NCBI GenBank assembly: GCA_019115145.1
Contig: DXED01000032.1
Coordinates: forward strand, 1 to 64,000
DNA length: 64,000 nucleotides
Reading direction: 5' to 3'
Source: Claveliimonas intestinigallinarum
Lineage (GTDB): Bacteria > Bacillota > Clostridia > Lachnospirales > Lachnospiraceae
Under the pieces are notes generated by a model. It had not been told where the DNA came from and did no database searches. It was given only the letters and a program-made list of their open reading frames with translations. This document shows, one piece after another, positions 1 to 6,918 of the stretch. The translations under genes were made by a program, and so were the position numbers. The stretch's first letter is position 1. Each line of letters starts with the position of its first letter.

Positions 1-283
1 CCTCATTCGCAACCATTCCTATATCATGCAACAATGCGCTGTAAATGAGCATTACTACTTCTAATTCGCTTAATTTATCTAAGTCTTCTATAAGTGAATA
101 CATATATTCCATCACATTTATAGAATGCTTTATTCCATGAATTGTATAAGTTGCAAATACATTATTAATTTGGGGAAGCATATCCTCAGCATACTTTATA
201 ACATCATCTAGCTTACTTAAAAAATCACTTTCTTTGTCTTTTAACCACATATATAAATGGGTATCTTGTACTCTTGATAACAT
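1..283 (-). CDS. HD-domain protein, N-terminal part (cut by window edge)
   Basis: The first 94 codons are visible; the gene runs off the left edge. The start is the ATG at 281-283, preceded on the minus strand by GAGGAGAG. The peptide has His49 and His53 in an IHGIKHS motif and a LLHDIG motif with His86-Asp87. This is the pattern of HD-superfamily metal-dependent phosphohydrolases, which cleave phosphoester or nucleotide bonds in the cytoplasm. The second HD half, where further metal ligands would lie, is outside the window. It sits downstream of the AAA15/RloB remnant on the same strand, in AT-rich sequence, so a defence-related role is possible but is inference. The region 284-416 between them shows no further gene. 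Confidence 0.6.
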   Translation of the reverse strand, partial: MLSRVQDTHLYMWLKDKESDFLSKLDDVIKYAEDMLPQINNVFATYTIHGIKHSINVMEYMYSLIEDLDKLSELEVVMLIYSALLHDIGMVANE

Positions 284-416
284 TCTTATCTCTCCTCTAT
301 GTTAATCCATTTATTTTTTCATTAATTCTCATCCTTTGCCATCAAAACCCAACCCAGAAGTACATTTCACTTTTATGCTCTCATCCAGGCAGACCCGGCC
401 ATTTATGAGCAAGATA

Positions 417-494
417 CTAACCCATTTCCGGCTTTCTACGTTTACTTCGCTGATCTCTCGTCTTCCGATTACCTGTTCGATCCTTTCTTGCCAT
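417..494 (-). pseudogene. RloB/AbiLii-like protein, 25-codon N-terminal stub
   Basis: An ATG at 492-494 lies three bases after the stop codon of the AAA15 ATPase and behind AAGGAG. It opens a frame beginning MARKDRTGNRKTRDQRSKRR and ending ...KPEMG then TAG at 417-419. The basic, Arg/Lys-rich start is what I recall for RloB-family proteins, the usual second gene of AAA15 (RloA or AbiLi type) ATPases, which normally run to about 200 residues. Here everything after residue 25 is lost, and no frame downstream restores the family. I read this as an eroded second half of a two-gene abortive-infection-type module. The family call rests on a short match plus gene order. Confidence 0.55.
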
Positions 495-497
495 AAA

Positions 498-1754
498 TTA
501 ATTCTCCTTAGAAAACTCTATTGTCTTTAAGGATGGAATCGCTCCATACTTTCCGAGCAGATAATTCTTCTCGTAACTCTCATCTTTTCTGATTCTTGAA
601 CCATCTTCATCAATAAAATCTGCCAATGAATACAGTGTTGACAAACCATCTTCATTCTTCTCTGTAAACCAGATTTCATCACGCCTCAATAAGCGATTAG
701 ATAATTGCCATGTATCATGCGTAGTAAATACAAGTTGAGCATGGTTAACATTATTCTCTAAATTAAGAAATGTCAGAATAAAATTCCGAACCAGCAATGG
801 GTGTAACCGTGCATTTAATTCATCAATAAAGAAAACGCCTCCATGATTTAACACTTCCTGTAATTCCGGATATAAGGCAAACATCTTTAATGTTCCTGCC
901 GATTCATCTTGTAATGGAATTTTTGCAAGTTCATTTGAGCCAATCATTTTATGCAACGCATCGATTTTGAAATACTCATCCTTCGAATCATCCTGCTGCG
1001 GAAGCCGTGTCACTTCAAAGCCTTTAATTGTTTCATCAAACGAGGCAAAAAACTTGACGACTTTCTCCTGAACCTTCTCATCATCTACAAACCCTTCTGG
1101 CAACACTCTTAACATAAAGAAATTATTAATAACATTCCCAAAATCTGCAAATTCATTGTTCAAGAACCAGTCTCTGACCAGTTTACACTTAGTTACACGC
1201 AACTTTGCTCCAAGTGATACGATCAAAACCTGTTTTTCCAGAGCTATAGAGATGTTCTCTCTGCTTGCTTTTGGAATACCCGAAAGATCCAAAGTATTTT
1301 CATCCCTATAAAAAATGGATTTGTACTTCCTTGCGGTTTTTGCTTTATAGTTTAACCATTCTTCAGTTATACCTTTTTGCCCGACACAAAATCCATAATT
1401 ATAGCTCTTTTCTGTCTTGTCACCCGGCACAGTAAAATAAACTTCAAAACTGGTGTCAGCTTGTGCTGATTCTTTATCAAACAAAAAAGGGTGTGGGCGT
1501 ATCTCATCAAAATTCTTAACCTCGTCCCCATACTTGAATGAATTCACTACATAATCAGTCATATATTCAAAAGCTGCATATACGTTGGATTTACCGCTTG
1601 CATTCGCTCCATATACAGCTGCAACCGGTAAGATTTTTTCTCCACCAACAGAAATTACTCTTTCTGAAAACTCTGTCATTTTTGCTGCTGATAAATCTAA
1701 TGTTGCTTCGTCACGGAAAGAATTAAAATTTTTAAAATTAAATTGTATTAACAT
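498..1754 (-). CDS. AAA15 family ATPase (RloA/AbiLi-like)
   Basis: This 418-residue SMC/ABC-like ATPase starts MLIQFNFKNFNSFRDEATLD, the typical opening of the AAA15/OLD-related group. Walker A is GANASGKSN at residues 49-57. Walker B is in VFFIDELNARLHPLL near residue 310, and a switch His is in TTHDTWQLS about 35 residues later. Members pair with RloB-domain proteins as the two parts of AbiL-type anti-phage systems; ATP hydrolysis is thought to gate the partner's toxicity. Here the partner is only a stub. The gene has its own sigma-A promoter at 1789-1816. The ATPase motifs are intact, so it may be a stranded survivor of a broken system. The protein family is secure; the defence role is inferred. 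Confidence 0.85.
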   Translation of the reverse strand: MLIQFNFKNFNSFRDEATLDLSAAKMTEFSERVISVGGEKILPVAAVYGANASGKSNVYAAFEYMTDYVVNSFKYGDEVKNFDEIRPHPFLFDKESAQADTSFEVYFTVPGDKTEKSYNYGFCVGQKGITEEWLNYKAKTARKYKSIFYRDENTLDLSGIPKASRENISIALEKQVLIVSLGAKLRVTKCKLVRDWFLNNEFADFGNVINNFFMLRVLPEGFVDDEKVQEKVVKFFASFDETIKGFEVTRLPQQDDSKDEYFKIDALHKMIGSNELAKIPLQDESAGTLKMFALYPELQEVLNHGGVFFIDELNARLHPLLVRNFILTFLNLENNVNHAQLVFTTHDTWQLSNRLLRRDEIWFTEKNEDGLSTLYSLADFIDEDGSRIRKDESYEKNYLLGKYGAIPSLKTIEFSKEN

Positions 1755-1788
1755 CGTGCCATACCATTCCTTTCGCTTTTATAATTCT

Positions 1789-1816
1789 ATTATATCCTCT
1801 TTTGCATATAAATCAA
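1789..1816 (-). promoter_or_regulatory. Sigma-A promoter of the AAA15 ATPase gene
   Basis: On the minus strand TTGATT (1811-1816) is separated by 16 bases from a perfect TATAAT (1789-1794), about 35 bases before the ATPase start codon. The surroundings are AT-rich. Confidence 0.6.
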
Positions 1817-1953
1817 CGTTAAAATTAGATTTTTTCTCATTTATATGCGTATTTTATTTGATTTTGACATCCTATTGATTTTTCATCAAATTATTGTCTC
1901 TTTATTAACCTCGTGTCCTGACTAAGAATTTTATTGAACTCCTCAACCGAAAA

Positions 1954-2300
1954 CCTGCAACACTTACTCAAATCAGAATTGATGCAGATATTAAAAAGCA
2001 GGCTACGGCTTTATTTAATGAACTTGGCTTAGATATGTCCACTGCGATCAATCTGTTCCTTCATCAATGCGTTCTCAGAGGAGGGCTTCCGTTTAATGTC
2101 AAACTGCCTCGCTACAGTCCATGCGCACTTGACGCTATCGATGAGGCCAGACGTATTTCCCGTGATCCTGACGTCAAGGGATACACCAGCATGGATGAAC
2201 TACAGTATACAGTAAAATTTACCACCACTTATAAAAAAGCTATAAACTTATGAAAAACGCGGTCTGGATTTTTTGCTTCTTACATAAGATTGTTGATATC
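1954..2300 (+). pseudogene. DinJ antitoxin fused to a frameshifted YafQ toxin remnant
   Basis: One reading frame runs through TQIRIDADIKKQATALFNEL and GLDMSTAINLFLHQCVLRGG, a strong match to RelB/DinJ antitoxins. No ATG, GTG or TTG start lies in frame before it: the frame is open back to 1909 with no usable start codon. After GYTSMDEL the antitoxin tail is missing. The frame continues directly into QYTVKFTTTYKKAIN, the start of a YafQ/RelE-type toxin. It then shifts by one base (YEKRGLDFLLL from 2249) and again (LLHKIVDIPPK), after which the toxin is lost. So the antitoxin has no start, the intergenic junction is deleted, and the toxin is shifted and truncated. Neither protein is likely to be made. 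Confidence 0.75.
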
Positions 2301-2563
2301 CCGCCTAAATATATATCCAACTGGTAATTTAATGACCAATTGGCAAAACAATGTTTAGCCAATTCAAAAAATCTTCATATATTTTTTCTTGCATTCTATT
2401 ACACCATTTACTACACCATTTGACACTCCCAGACAAAAAGACAGAACCCGCAAAAGCCTTGTAAAATAAGGCTCTACGGGCTCTGACGCAACAGGACAAA
2501 ACCATCCGCTCCACGGCAAGAGGTGAGTGCTAATTTCCTTATAATTTTTACGTTGTAAATTTT

Positions 2564-2875
2564 AAGATTTCAAAATCCGATTTTCGTTCAAGTCCTGTCT
2601 ATTTTTCAACAAATGAACATATATATGCCCATTTTTCCACTTGTTTTACTGCACTTATGCTGATCTGTCTGCTTCAGGCAAAGCTGGGGCATAAATATCC
2701 TATTGGAAGAATGCTGGACAGTCTCAGGAAATACAACTGTACGAAGATTGATACAGTCCTCTATCAATTCTTATACTTCGATGAAGTCATTAAAAGCTGC
2801 GGAGAAGCATTCGATAAAGATCTGAATAATAAATACCGTATGCAGATACAAATACGGCGTATCCTAAAGTATTGA
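2564..2875 (+). pseudogene. IS1634/IS4-superfamily transposase, C-terminal fragment
   Basis: An open frame without a start reads SDFRSSPVYFSTNEHIYAHF and then STCFTALMLICLLQAKLGHK. This fits the conserved C-terminal segment of IS1634-type DDE transposases (pattern ...F..RPVY.S....I.AHF...F.AL...R.LE..LG..Y). It ends at a stop at 2875 after RRILKY. The catalytic N-terminal and central parts are gone, and no inverted repeats were found. It marks past insertion-sequence activity next to the broken defence and toxin-antitoxin genes. Confidence 0.65.
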
Positions 2876-2932
2876 AAAATTTTTCTAAAATGAGTTTCCA
2901 TGGACTTTCTACTTTTCTTCTTCCATTTCTGC

Positions 2933-2938
2933 TATAAT
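2933..2938 (+). promoter_or_regulatory. -10 box before the PPP phosphatase
   Basis: A perfect TATAAT lies 41 bases before the phosphatase start. The matching -35 position reads only TACTTT, so this is a half-supported promoter. Confidence 0.4.
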
Positions 2939-2979
2939 GAGATAAGTCCTAATAGGAAAAGCGGCAAAGGAGGAGCGCC

Positions 2980-3711
2980 ATGCACTATGTGATCAGTGAT
3001 ATTCACGGATGCTACGATGAATACAGGGAAGCTCTGGAGAAAATAAATTTTCAGGACTGTGACCTTCTGTACGTTCTGGGTGACTGCATTGACCGGGGTT
3101 ACGCCTCTGTCAAAGTCCTCAGAGACATGATGTACCGGCCTAATGTCATCCCGATCGTGGGAAATCATGAATATATGGCTCTGGATGTATTAAAGGATCT
3201 GTGTGTGGAGATCACGGCTGAAAATGCGGAAACACTGCTGGACGCGGAAATGCTTTTGAAGTATGCTGACTGGATGAAAAATGGCGGGGACAGGACGATC
3301 CAGGAGTTCCGCGCTCTCCCTATGGAGGAAAAACTGGAAATCCTGGACTACATTGGCGATTTTTCTCTGTACGAGGAAGTGTCTCTCAGCGGGAGGAATT
3401 ACCTTCTTGTACACGGTGGTCTGGAGCCGTTCCGCGAGGGCATGGATGTGGAGGATTTCTCCGTGGCACAGCTTCTCTTCTCAAAGGCCGACTACGACAG
3501 GATGTATTTTTCTGACAGGTTCACTGTTACCGGGCACACGCCTACCATCTCACAGCCGGGAAATACGGGGACTGTCATCAAGCGGAACAACCACATTGCC
3601 ATTGACTGCGGCTGTGTATTCGGCTATAACCTGGCAGTGTACTGTATGGAGACAGACCATGAAATCTACATTCCCTGTAAACATAAAGAAGACTGCAGGC
3701 CGGAGCTGTAA
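2980..3711 (+). CDS. PPP-type metallophosphatase (bacterial Ser/Thr protein phosphatase family)
   Basis: This 243-residue calcineurin-like phosphoesterase has the four PPP signatures in order: SDIHG (Asp7, His9), GDCIDRG (34-40), GNHE (61-64) and, near the C-terminus, GHTPT followed by IDCG. Such enzymes use a two-metal centre to hydrolyse phospho-Ser/Thr or dinucleoside polyphosphates in the cytoplasm. The sequence alone cannot tell a PrpA/PrpE-type protein phosphatase from an ApaH-like enzyme. The length fits the family and the start follows AAAGGAGG. It stands alone and converges on the ABC exporter operon, with only 22 bases between the stop codons and no clear terminator. Confidence 0.85.
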   Translation: MHYVISDIHGCYDEYREALEKINFQDCDLLYVLGDCIDRGYASVKVLRDMMYRPNVIPIVGNHEYMALDVLKDLCVEITAENAETLLDAEMLLKYADWMKNGGDRTIQEFRALPMEEKLEILDYIGDFSLYEEVSLSGRNYLLVHGGLEPFREGMDVEDFSVAQLLFSKADYDRMYFSDRFTVTGHTPTISQPGNTGTVIKRNNHIAIDCGCVFGYNLAVYCMETDHEIYIPCKHKEDCRPEL

Positions 3712-3733
3712 ACAAAAGAGACTCCCCGCTCTC

Positions 3734-4402
3734 CTAAAACTCTTTCTTCTCCAGTATCCTCGTGCTGATGAACATGGAAATCACCATCACAGCCGCCGCT
3801 GCGGCTATGCACACCGCGGCCACGCCTGACAGCCCGATGCGCCCCATGGCTCTCACAGCCTCCTGCAGAGCTGCATTGTCCAGATCCGTCAGCTTTACGA
3901 TGCCAAAGACGAGAGCCATGACGCCCAGCAGGACGATGAGCATGGCGATCCGCCCTTTTTCCGGCCCGAATTTGAGCTGGAAGGGGATCATGACAGCCAG
4001 GAAGAAAAGCAGAAGGGCCGCGCTCACTCCGGCGGTAAACAGGGTCTCTCCCGTCTGCTCAGCTCCTGTCATCCCGTCTGTGTATATGAGGATAAAGGCC
4101 AGGATAAGGAGGAGCCCCGCTCCGCCTGTCACGACGCCAAAGATATATTTCTCCGCCACGTAAATTTTTCTGTCAAAAGGCAGCGTAAAGAGGAAGGCGT
4201 TGCCGTTGTCGTACTCGTCATAGCTGATAGTGCTCAGCACGAAAAAGGAGCAGACAAAGCCCACATAGGGGAGCACAAAGGTGGCAGGCGACGACCCGGC
4301 CCCGTTTGTGATCGTGAGAAACACTGCCATGACAAACACTAATATAAAGAAGTTCTTCTGATTTTTCAGCAGTTTGAAATCCTTGATCAGTAATCCTTTC
4401 AT
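3734..4402 (-). CDS. ABC-2 type transporter permease
   Basis: This 222-residue integral membrane protein has about six hydrophobic spans, beginning around residue 18 (FFILVFVMAVFLTITNGAG), with a short cytoplasmic start and a charged C-terminal tail. The Asp/Tyr-rich YDEYDNGNAF stretch after span 2 is common in small bacterial ABC-2 permeases paired with YtrA-type regulators. It overlaps the preceding ATPase gene by four bases, so the two are translationally coupled and probably form one exporter in the cytoplasmic membrane. The substrate is unknown; such modules often respond to cell-wall or peptide stress. Confidence 0.8.
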   Translation of the reverse strand: MKGLLIKDFKLLKNQKNFFILVFVMAVFLTITNGAGSSPATFVLPYVGFVCSFFVLSTISYDEYDNGNAFLFTLPFDRKIYVAEKYIFGVVTGGAGLLLILAFILIYTDGMTGAEQTGETLFTAGVSAALLLFFLAVMIPFQLKFGPEKGRIAMLIVLLGVMALVFGIVKLTDLDNAALQEAVRAMGRIGLSGVAAVCIAAAAAVMVISMFISTRILEKKEF

Positions 4403-5250
4403 ACTCTCTCACCTCTTATCATCATTGTCATCATTTCATCGATACCGCTGTTTTCTATGACAGCCTTCGGGTAATTTTCCATATAGAACTGTTTCTGGTC
4501 TGTCAGGGCGCTGTAGCCGTAAGGTTCCTTTTTCACCCTTAGGAAATACTGTTTGTCTATGGATTCGTACTCCTGTGCATCCAGCTTCAGAAGACCGTAG
4601 CTTCCAAGCAGCACATCTGTTTCCTCGTGGAGAATGATACGCCCCTGGTGGATCATGTAGAGATCGTCACAGATCCCCTCCAGGTCCGTGGAGATGTGAG
4701 AGCTGATCAGAATAGCCCGGCTCTCGTCCTGCTCCATATATTCCCGCAGGATATCCAGGAGGCTGTCACGCGCCAGCACATCCAGCCCTGCCGTAGGCTC
4801 ATCCAGCAGAAGGAAATCTGCCCTGTGGCTGATGGCAATGAGAAGCTTCAGCTTCGCCTTCATGCCGGTGGAAAATTCTTTGATCTTCCTGTCCACGGGA
4901 AGCTGGTATCTGCGGCACTTCTCCAGAAAGTCCGCCCGGTCAAAGGCATGGTAAAAGCCCTTCAGCATTGCCGCCGTATCCCGGACTGTCAGATACTCGC
5001 TCACACCGGAGTTGGACAGCACCACGCCCAGCCTCTCCTTATCGGCTGCGGTCAGAGCCGCTGCGTCCTTTCCCATCAGGGTGATCCGGCCGCCGTCCGT
5101 GTGGATCAGTCCCAGGATTGCCTTGAAGGTCGTGCTCTTGCCCGCGCCGTTCTGCCCCACAAGGCCGGTGATACAGCCGGGCTGCACCTCCAGAGAACAT
5201 TCCAGGGTGAAACGATCGTAATTTTTCCTGACATTTTCTAACTTTAACAT
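4399..5250 (-). CDS. ABC transporter ATP-binding protein
   Basis: This 283-residue ATPase has Walker A GQNGAGKST (residues 32-40), a degenerate signature FSTGMKAKL in place of LSGGQ, Walker B LLLDEPTAGLD and a switch His in ILISSHI. It powers the ABC-2 permease encoded immediately downstream. The last third is the variable C-terminal extension usual in exporters of this type. It is the middle gene of the three-gene gntR-ATPase-permease operon, three bases after the regulator. Confidence 0.88.
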   Translation of the reverse strand: MLKLENVRKNYDRFTLECSLEVQPGCITGLVGQNGAGKSTTFKAILGLIHTDGGRITLMGKDAAALTAADKERLGVVLSNSGVSEYLTVRDTAAMLKGFYHAFDRADFLEKCRRYQLPVDRKIKEFSTGMKAKLKLLIAISHRADFLLLDEPTAGLDVLARDSLLDILREYMEQDESRAILISSHISTDLEGICDDLYMIHQGRIILHEETDVLLGSYGLLKLDAQEYESIDKQYFLRVKKEPYGYSALTDQKQFYMENYPKAVIENSGIDEMMTMMIRGERV

Positions 5251-5253
5251 AGC

Positions 5254-5625
5254 CTAGTCCTCCAAAATGAGTGAAAATAATTCTTTTATCTCTTCATCCT
5301 GCATCCCATATCTTCTGCCTTTCTGAATGGCCAGTTCAAGATCGGCTTCCACTTCCTTTCGCTTCTCTTCCTTCATCAGTTCTGTGTTGGAGGCGGCAAT
5401 GTAGGTGCCTTTCCCGTGGACAGTAACTGTGAAGCCCTCCTGCTCCAGGTTGTCATACGCTTTTTTTACAGTCAGGGCGCTGATCTTCAGCTCCTTTGAA
5501 AGCGACCTCACAGAAGGAAGCGGGTCGTTTTCCTTCAGTTCACCTTTCAGGATCAAGGCCTTCACCTGCTCGATGATCTGCTCGTAAATCGGGATCATGG
5601 ATGAATGGTTGATGATGATCTGCAT
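5254..5625 (-). CDS. GntR family (YtrA-like) transcriptional regulator
   Basis: A winged-helix domain fills the N-terminal 70-80 residues (IPIYEQIIEQVKALILKGEL ... LPSVRSLSKELKISALTVKK). It is followed by a short helical tail of about 45 residues, as in YtrA-subfamily GntR repressors. I chose the ATG at 5623-5625 because AAGGAGG lies six bases before it; the ATG two codons upstream touches that site. It is the first gene of the ABC exporter operon and very likely represses it through the perfect inverted repeat that covers the promoter (5642-5694). The inducer is unknown. Confidence 0.85.
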   Translation of the reverse strand: MQIIINHSSMIPIYEQIIEQVKALILKGELKENDPLPSVRSLSKELKISALTVKKAYDNLEQEGFTVTVHGKGTYIAASNTELMKEEKRKEVEADLELAIQKGRRYGMQDEEIKELFSLILED

Positions 5626-5641
5626 ATTCATCCTCCTTCTT

Positions 5642-5694
5642 ACAAACAGTATATAACAGTATATTACTGTTGTCAACTGTTATATACTGTTTGT
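5642..5694 (-). promoter_or_regulatory. Promoter and operator of the gntR-ABC operon
   Basis: Two 19-base arms, 5642-5660 and 5676-5694, are perfect reverse complements with a 15-base spacer. The core half-site is AACAGTATATAACAGT. On the minus strand TTGACA (5671-5676), a 17-base spacer and TATACT (5648-5653) form a near-consensus sigma-A promoter. The -10 lies inside one arm and the -35 at the edge of the other. A regulator bound to both arms would block polymerase, which fits autorepression by the GntR protein encoded downstream. Confidence 0.85.
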
Positions 5695-5722
5695 TTCAAA
5701 CATTTTTTCTGGATTTTTATCG

Positions 5723-5770
5723 TTGACTCTCCCATCATTTTAGTATAGTATATAAGTAACTAGTTACTTA
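5723..5770 (+). promoter_or_regulatory. Promoter and palindromic operator of the marR-flavodoxin operon
   Basis: TTGACT (5723-5728), 17 bases, then TAGTAT (5746-5751) form a plausible promoter. Directly after it is a perfect 18-base palindrome, TAAGTAACTAGTTACTTA, at 5753-5770. Its position over the start point and its size fit a MarR dimer site, so the MarR protein encoded 33 bases downstream is the likely ligand. Confidence 0.7.
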
Positions 5771-5802
5771 TTTTATCATTCTAAGAAAGGCAAGAGTGAG
5801 AC

Positions 5803-6330
5803 GTGCAGCTATCAGATCTGATTGAAAAATTCAGGCACACCAGAGACGGGCAGGGGCGGGCCATCTTCAGCACCATCTTCATCGCGGGGAACCGGCTCCA
5901 GACTTCCTTTGACAGGGCGGACGGCCAGGTCACCATGAAGCAGTTCATGCTGTTGACCATGCTGCGCCAGTCCGGGGAGGACATGACCTTCACCCAGTTA
6001 GGGGAGCTTCTCGGCTGCTCCCGGCAGAACATCAAAAAGCTGGCTGCCTCCCTGGAGAAGAAGGGGCTGGTCACCATCTCCAGAAATCCCCGAGACGGGA
6101 GGGCCTGCGTCATCAGCCCCACAGAGAAGCTGGCAGCCTACTTCCGGCAGGCAGCGCAGATTCACACCGAAAAGCTGAGGGATCTTTTCTCTGTCTACTC
6201 AGACGGGGAGATGGAGCAGCTTTTCCGGCTTCTCATGAAGCTGTACAATGGGCTAGACCGGCTGGAGCAGCCGGGGCAGTGTGAACAAAAAGGACAAAAT
6301 GAGCAGAGGAAACAGGAGGAAAGAGGATGA
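5803..6330 (+). CDS. MarR family transcriptional regulator
   Basis: This 175-residue protein has a MarR winged-helix core: MKQFMLLTMLRQSGEDMTFT leads into the recognition region TQLGELLGCSRQNIKKLAAS, and the wing is NPRDGRACVISPTEK. Starts at GTG (5803) after an AAAGG-like site. The C-terminal 15 residues are Gln/Glu/Lys-rich and unstructured. It overlaps the flavodoxin-like gene by four bases, so the pair is coupled. The palindrome at its own promoter suggests autorepression. The ligand is not evident. Confidence 0.85.
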   Translation: MQLSDLIEKFRHTRDGQGRAIFSTIFIAGNRLQTSFDRADGQVTMKQFMLLTMLRQSGEDMTFTQLGELLGCSRQNIKKLAASLEKKGLVTISRNPRDGRACVISPTEKLAAYFRQAAQIHTEKLRDLFSVYSDGEMEQLFRLLMKLYNGLDRLEQPGQCEQKGQNEQRKQEERG

Positions 6331-6866
6331 GTGAAACGATCGTACTTTACAGCTCCAGATACGGAGCGGCCAGGCAGTATGCCCGCATGGCGGCGGAGGA
6401 GCTGGGCTGCGTCGCACGGGATCTTAAGGATGTCAGGAGCGGTGCCAGCGGGGATATCGTAGAAGCTGACCGCATCATCCTGTGCGGCGGCATCTACGCC
6501 GGGGGTCTCTCCGGCATCTCCTGGATCAGGAAGAACAGTGCGGCGCTTGCGGATAAGAAGGTGGTCCTGTTCGCCGTGGGGGCCTCTCCCTGGGACGAGA
6601 GAGCTGTAGGGCAGCTCAGGGAGCGGAACCTGAAGGGACTGCCCGGAAATATAGTCCTGTTCTACGGCCGGGGCGCCTGGGATGAGTCCGCCATGAGCTT
6701 TAAGGACAGGACTCTTTGCCGGATGCTGCAAAAAGCGGTGGCCAAAAAAGATCCGGCCACATGCGAACCCTGGGAAGCGGCCCTTCTTGAGGCCGCCGGC
6801 CGCTCCTGCAGCTGGATCGACAGAAAATATCTGGAACAGGTATACGAATACCTGTCCACACCCTGA
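6327..6866 (+). CDS. Flavodoxin-domain protein
   Basis: This 179-residue protein has the flavodoxin fold signature: an N-terminal beta strand and FMN phosphate-binding loop (IVLYSSRYGAARQYA), then ILCGGIYAGGLSG and VVLFAVGAS strands matching later cofactor loops. It resembles the flavodoxin-like group related to HemG-type proteins. It probably carries electrons, or acts as a small flavin-dependent redox enzyme, in the cytoplasm. It is co-transcribed with the MarR regulator, which suggests redox- or drug-responsive expression. The redox partner is unknown. Confidence 0.75.
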   Translation: MSETIVLYSSRYGAARQYARMAAEELGCVARDLKDVRSGASGDIVEADRIILCGGIYAGGLSGISWIRKNSAALADKKVVLFAVGASPWDERAVGQLRERNLKGLPGNIVLFYGRGAWDESAMSFKDRTLCRMLQKAVAKKDPATCEPWEAALLEAAGRSCSWIDRKYLEQVYEYLSTP

Positions 6867-6895
6867 GACAAACATTTGTCCGGATTTACAAAAGA

Positions 6896-6918
6896 GGGAT
6901 GAGCCTACTGCTCATCCC
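6896..6918 (-). terminator. Terminator after apbE
   Basis: GGGATGAG (6896-6903) and CTCATCCC (6911-6918) form a perfect 8-bp stem that includes the last codons of apbE. On the minus strand it is followed by TCTTTTG. It also lies 30 bases past the converging flavodoxin gene. Confidence 0.75.

Noticed and set aside
2301..2545. Attachment site or tRNA remnant in the spacer before the transposase fragment
   Set aside because: There is a short hairpin (AGCCTT 2455-2460 with AAGGCT 2468-2473) and a direct TACACCATT repeat, but no tRNA fold and no second copy in the window to act as the other att end.
3260..3850. A 182-codon plus-strand frame overlapping the PPP phosphatase gene and the ABC permease end
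   Set aside because: Out of frame with the phosphatase, whose four metal motifs are in order; no start site or domain.
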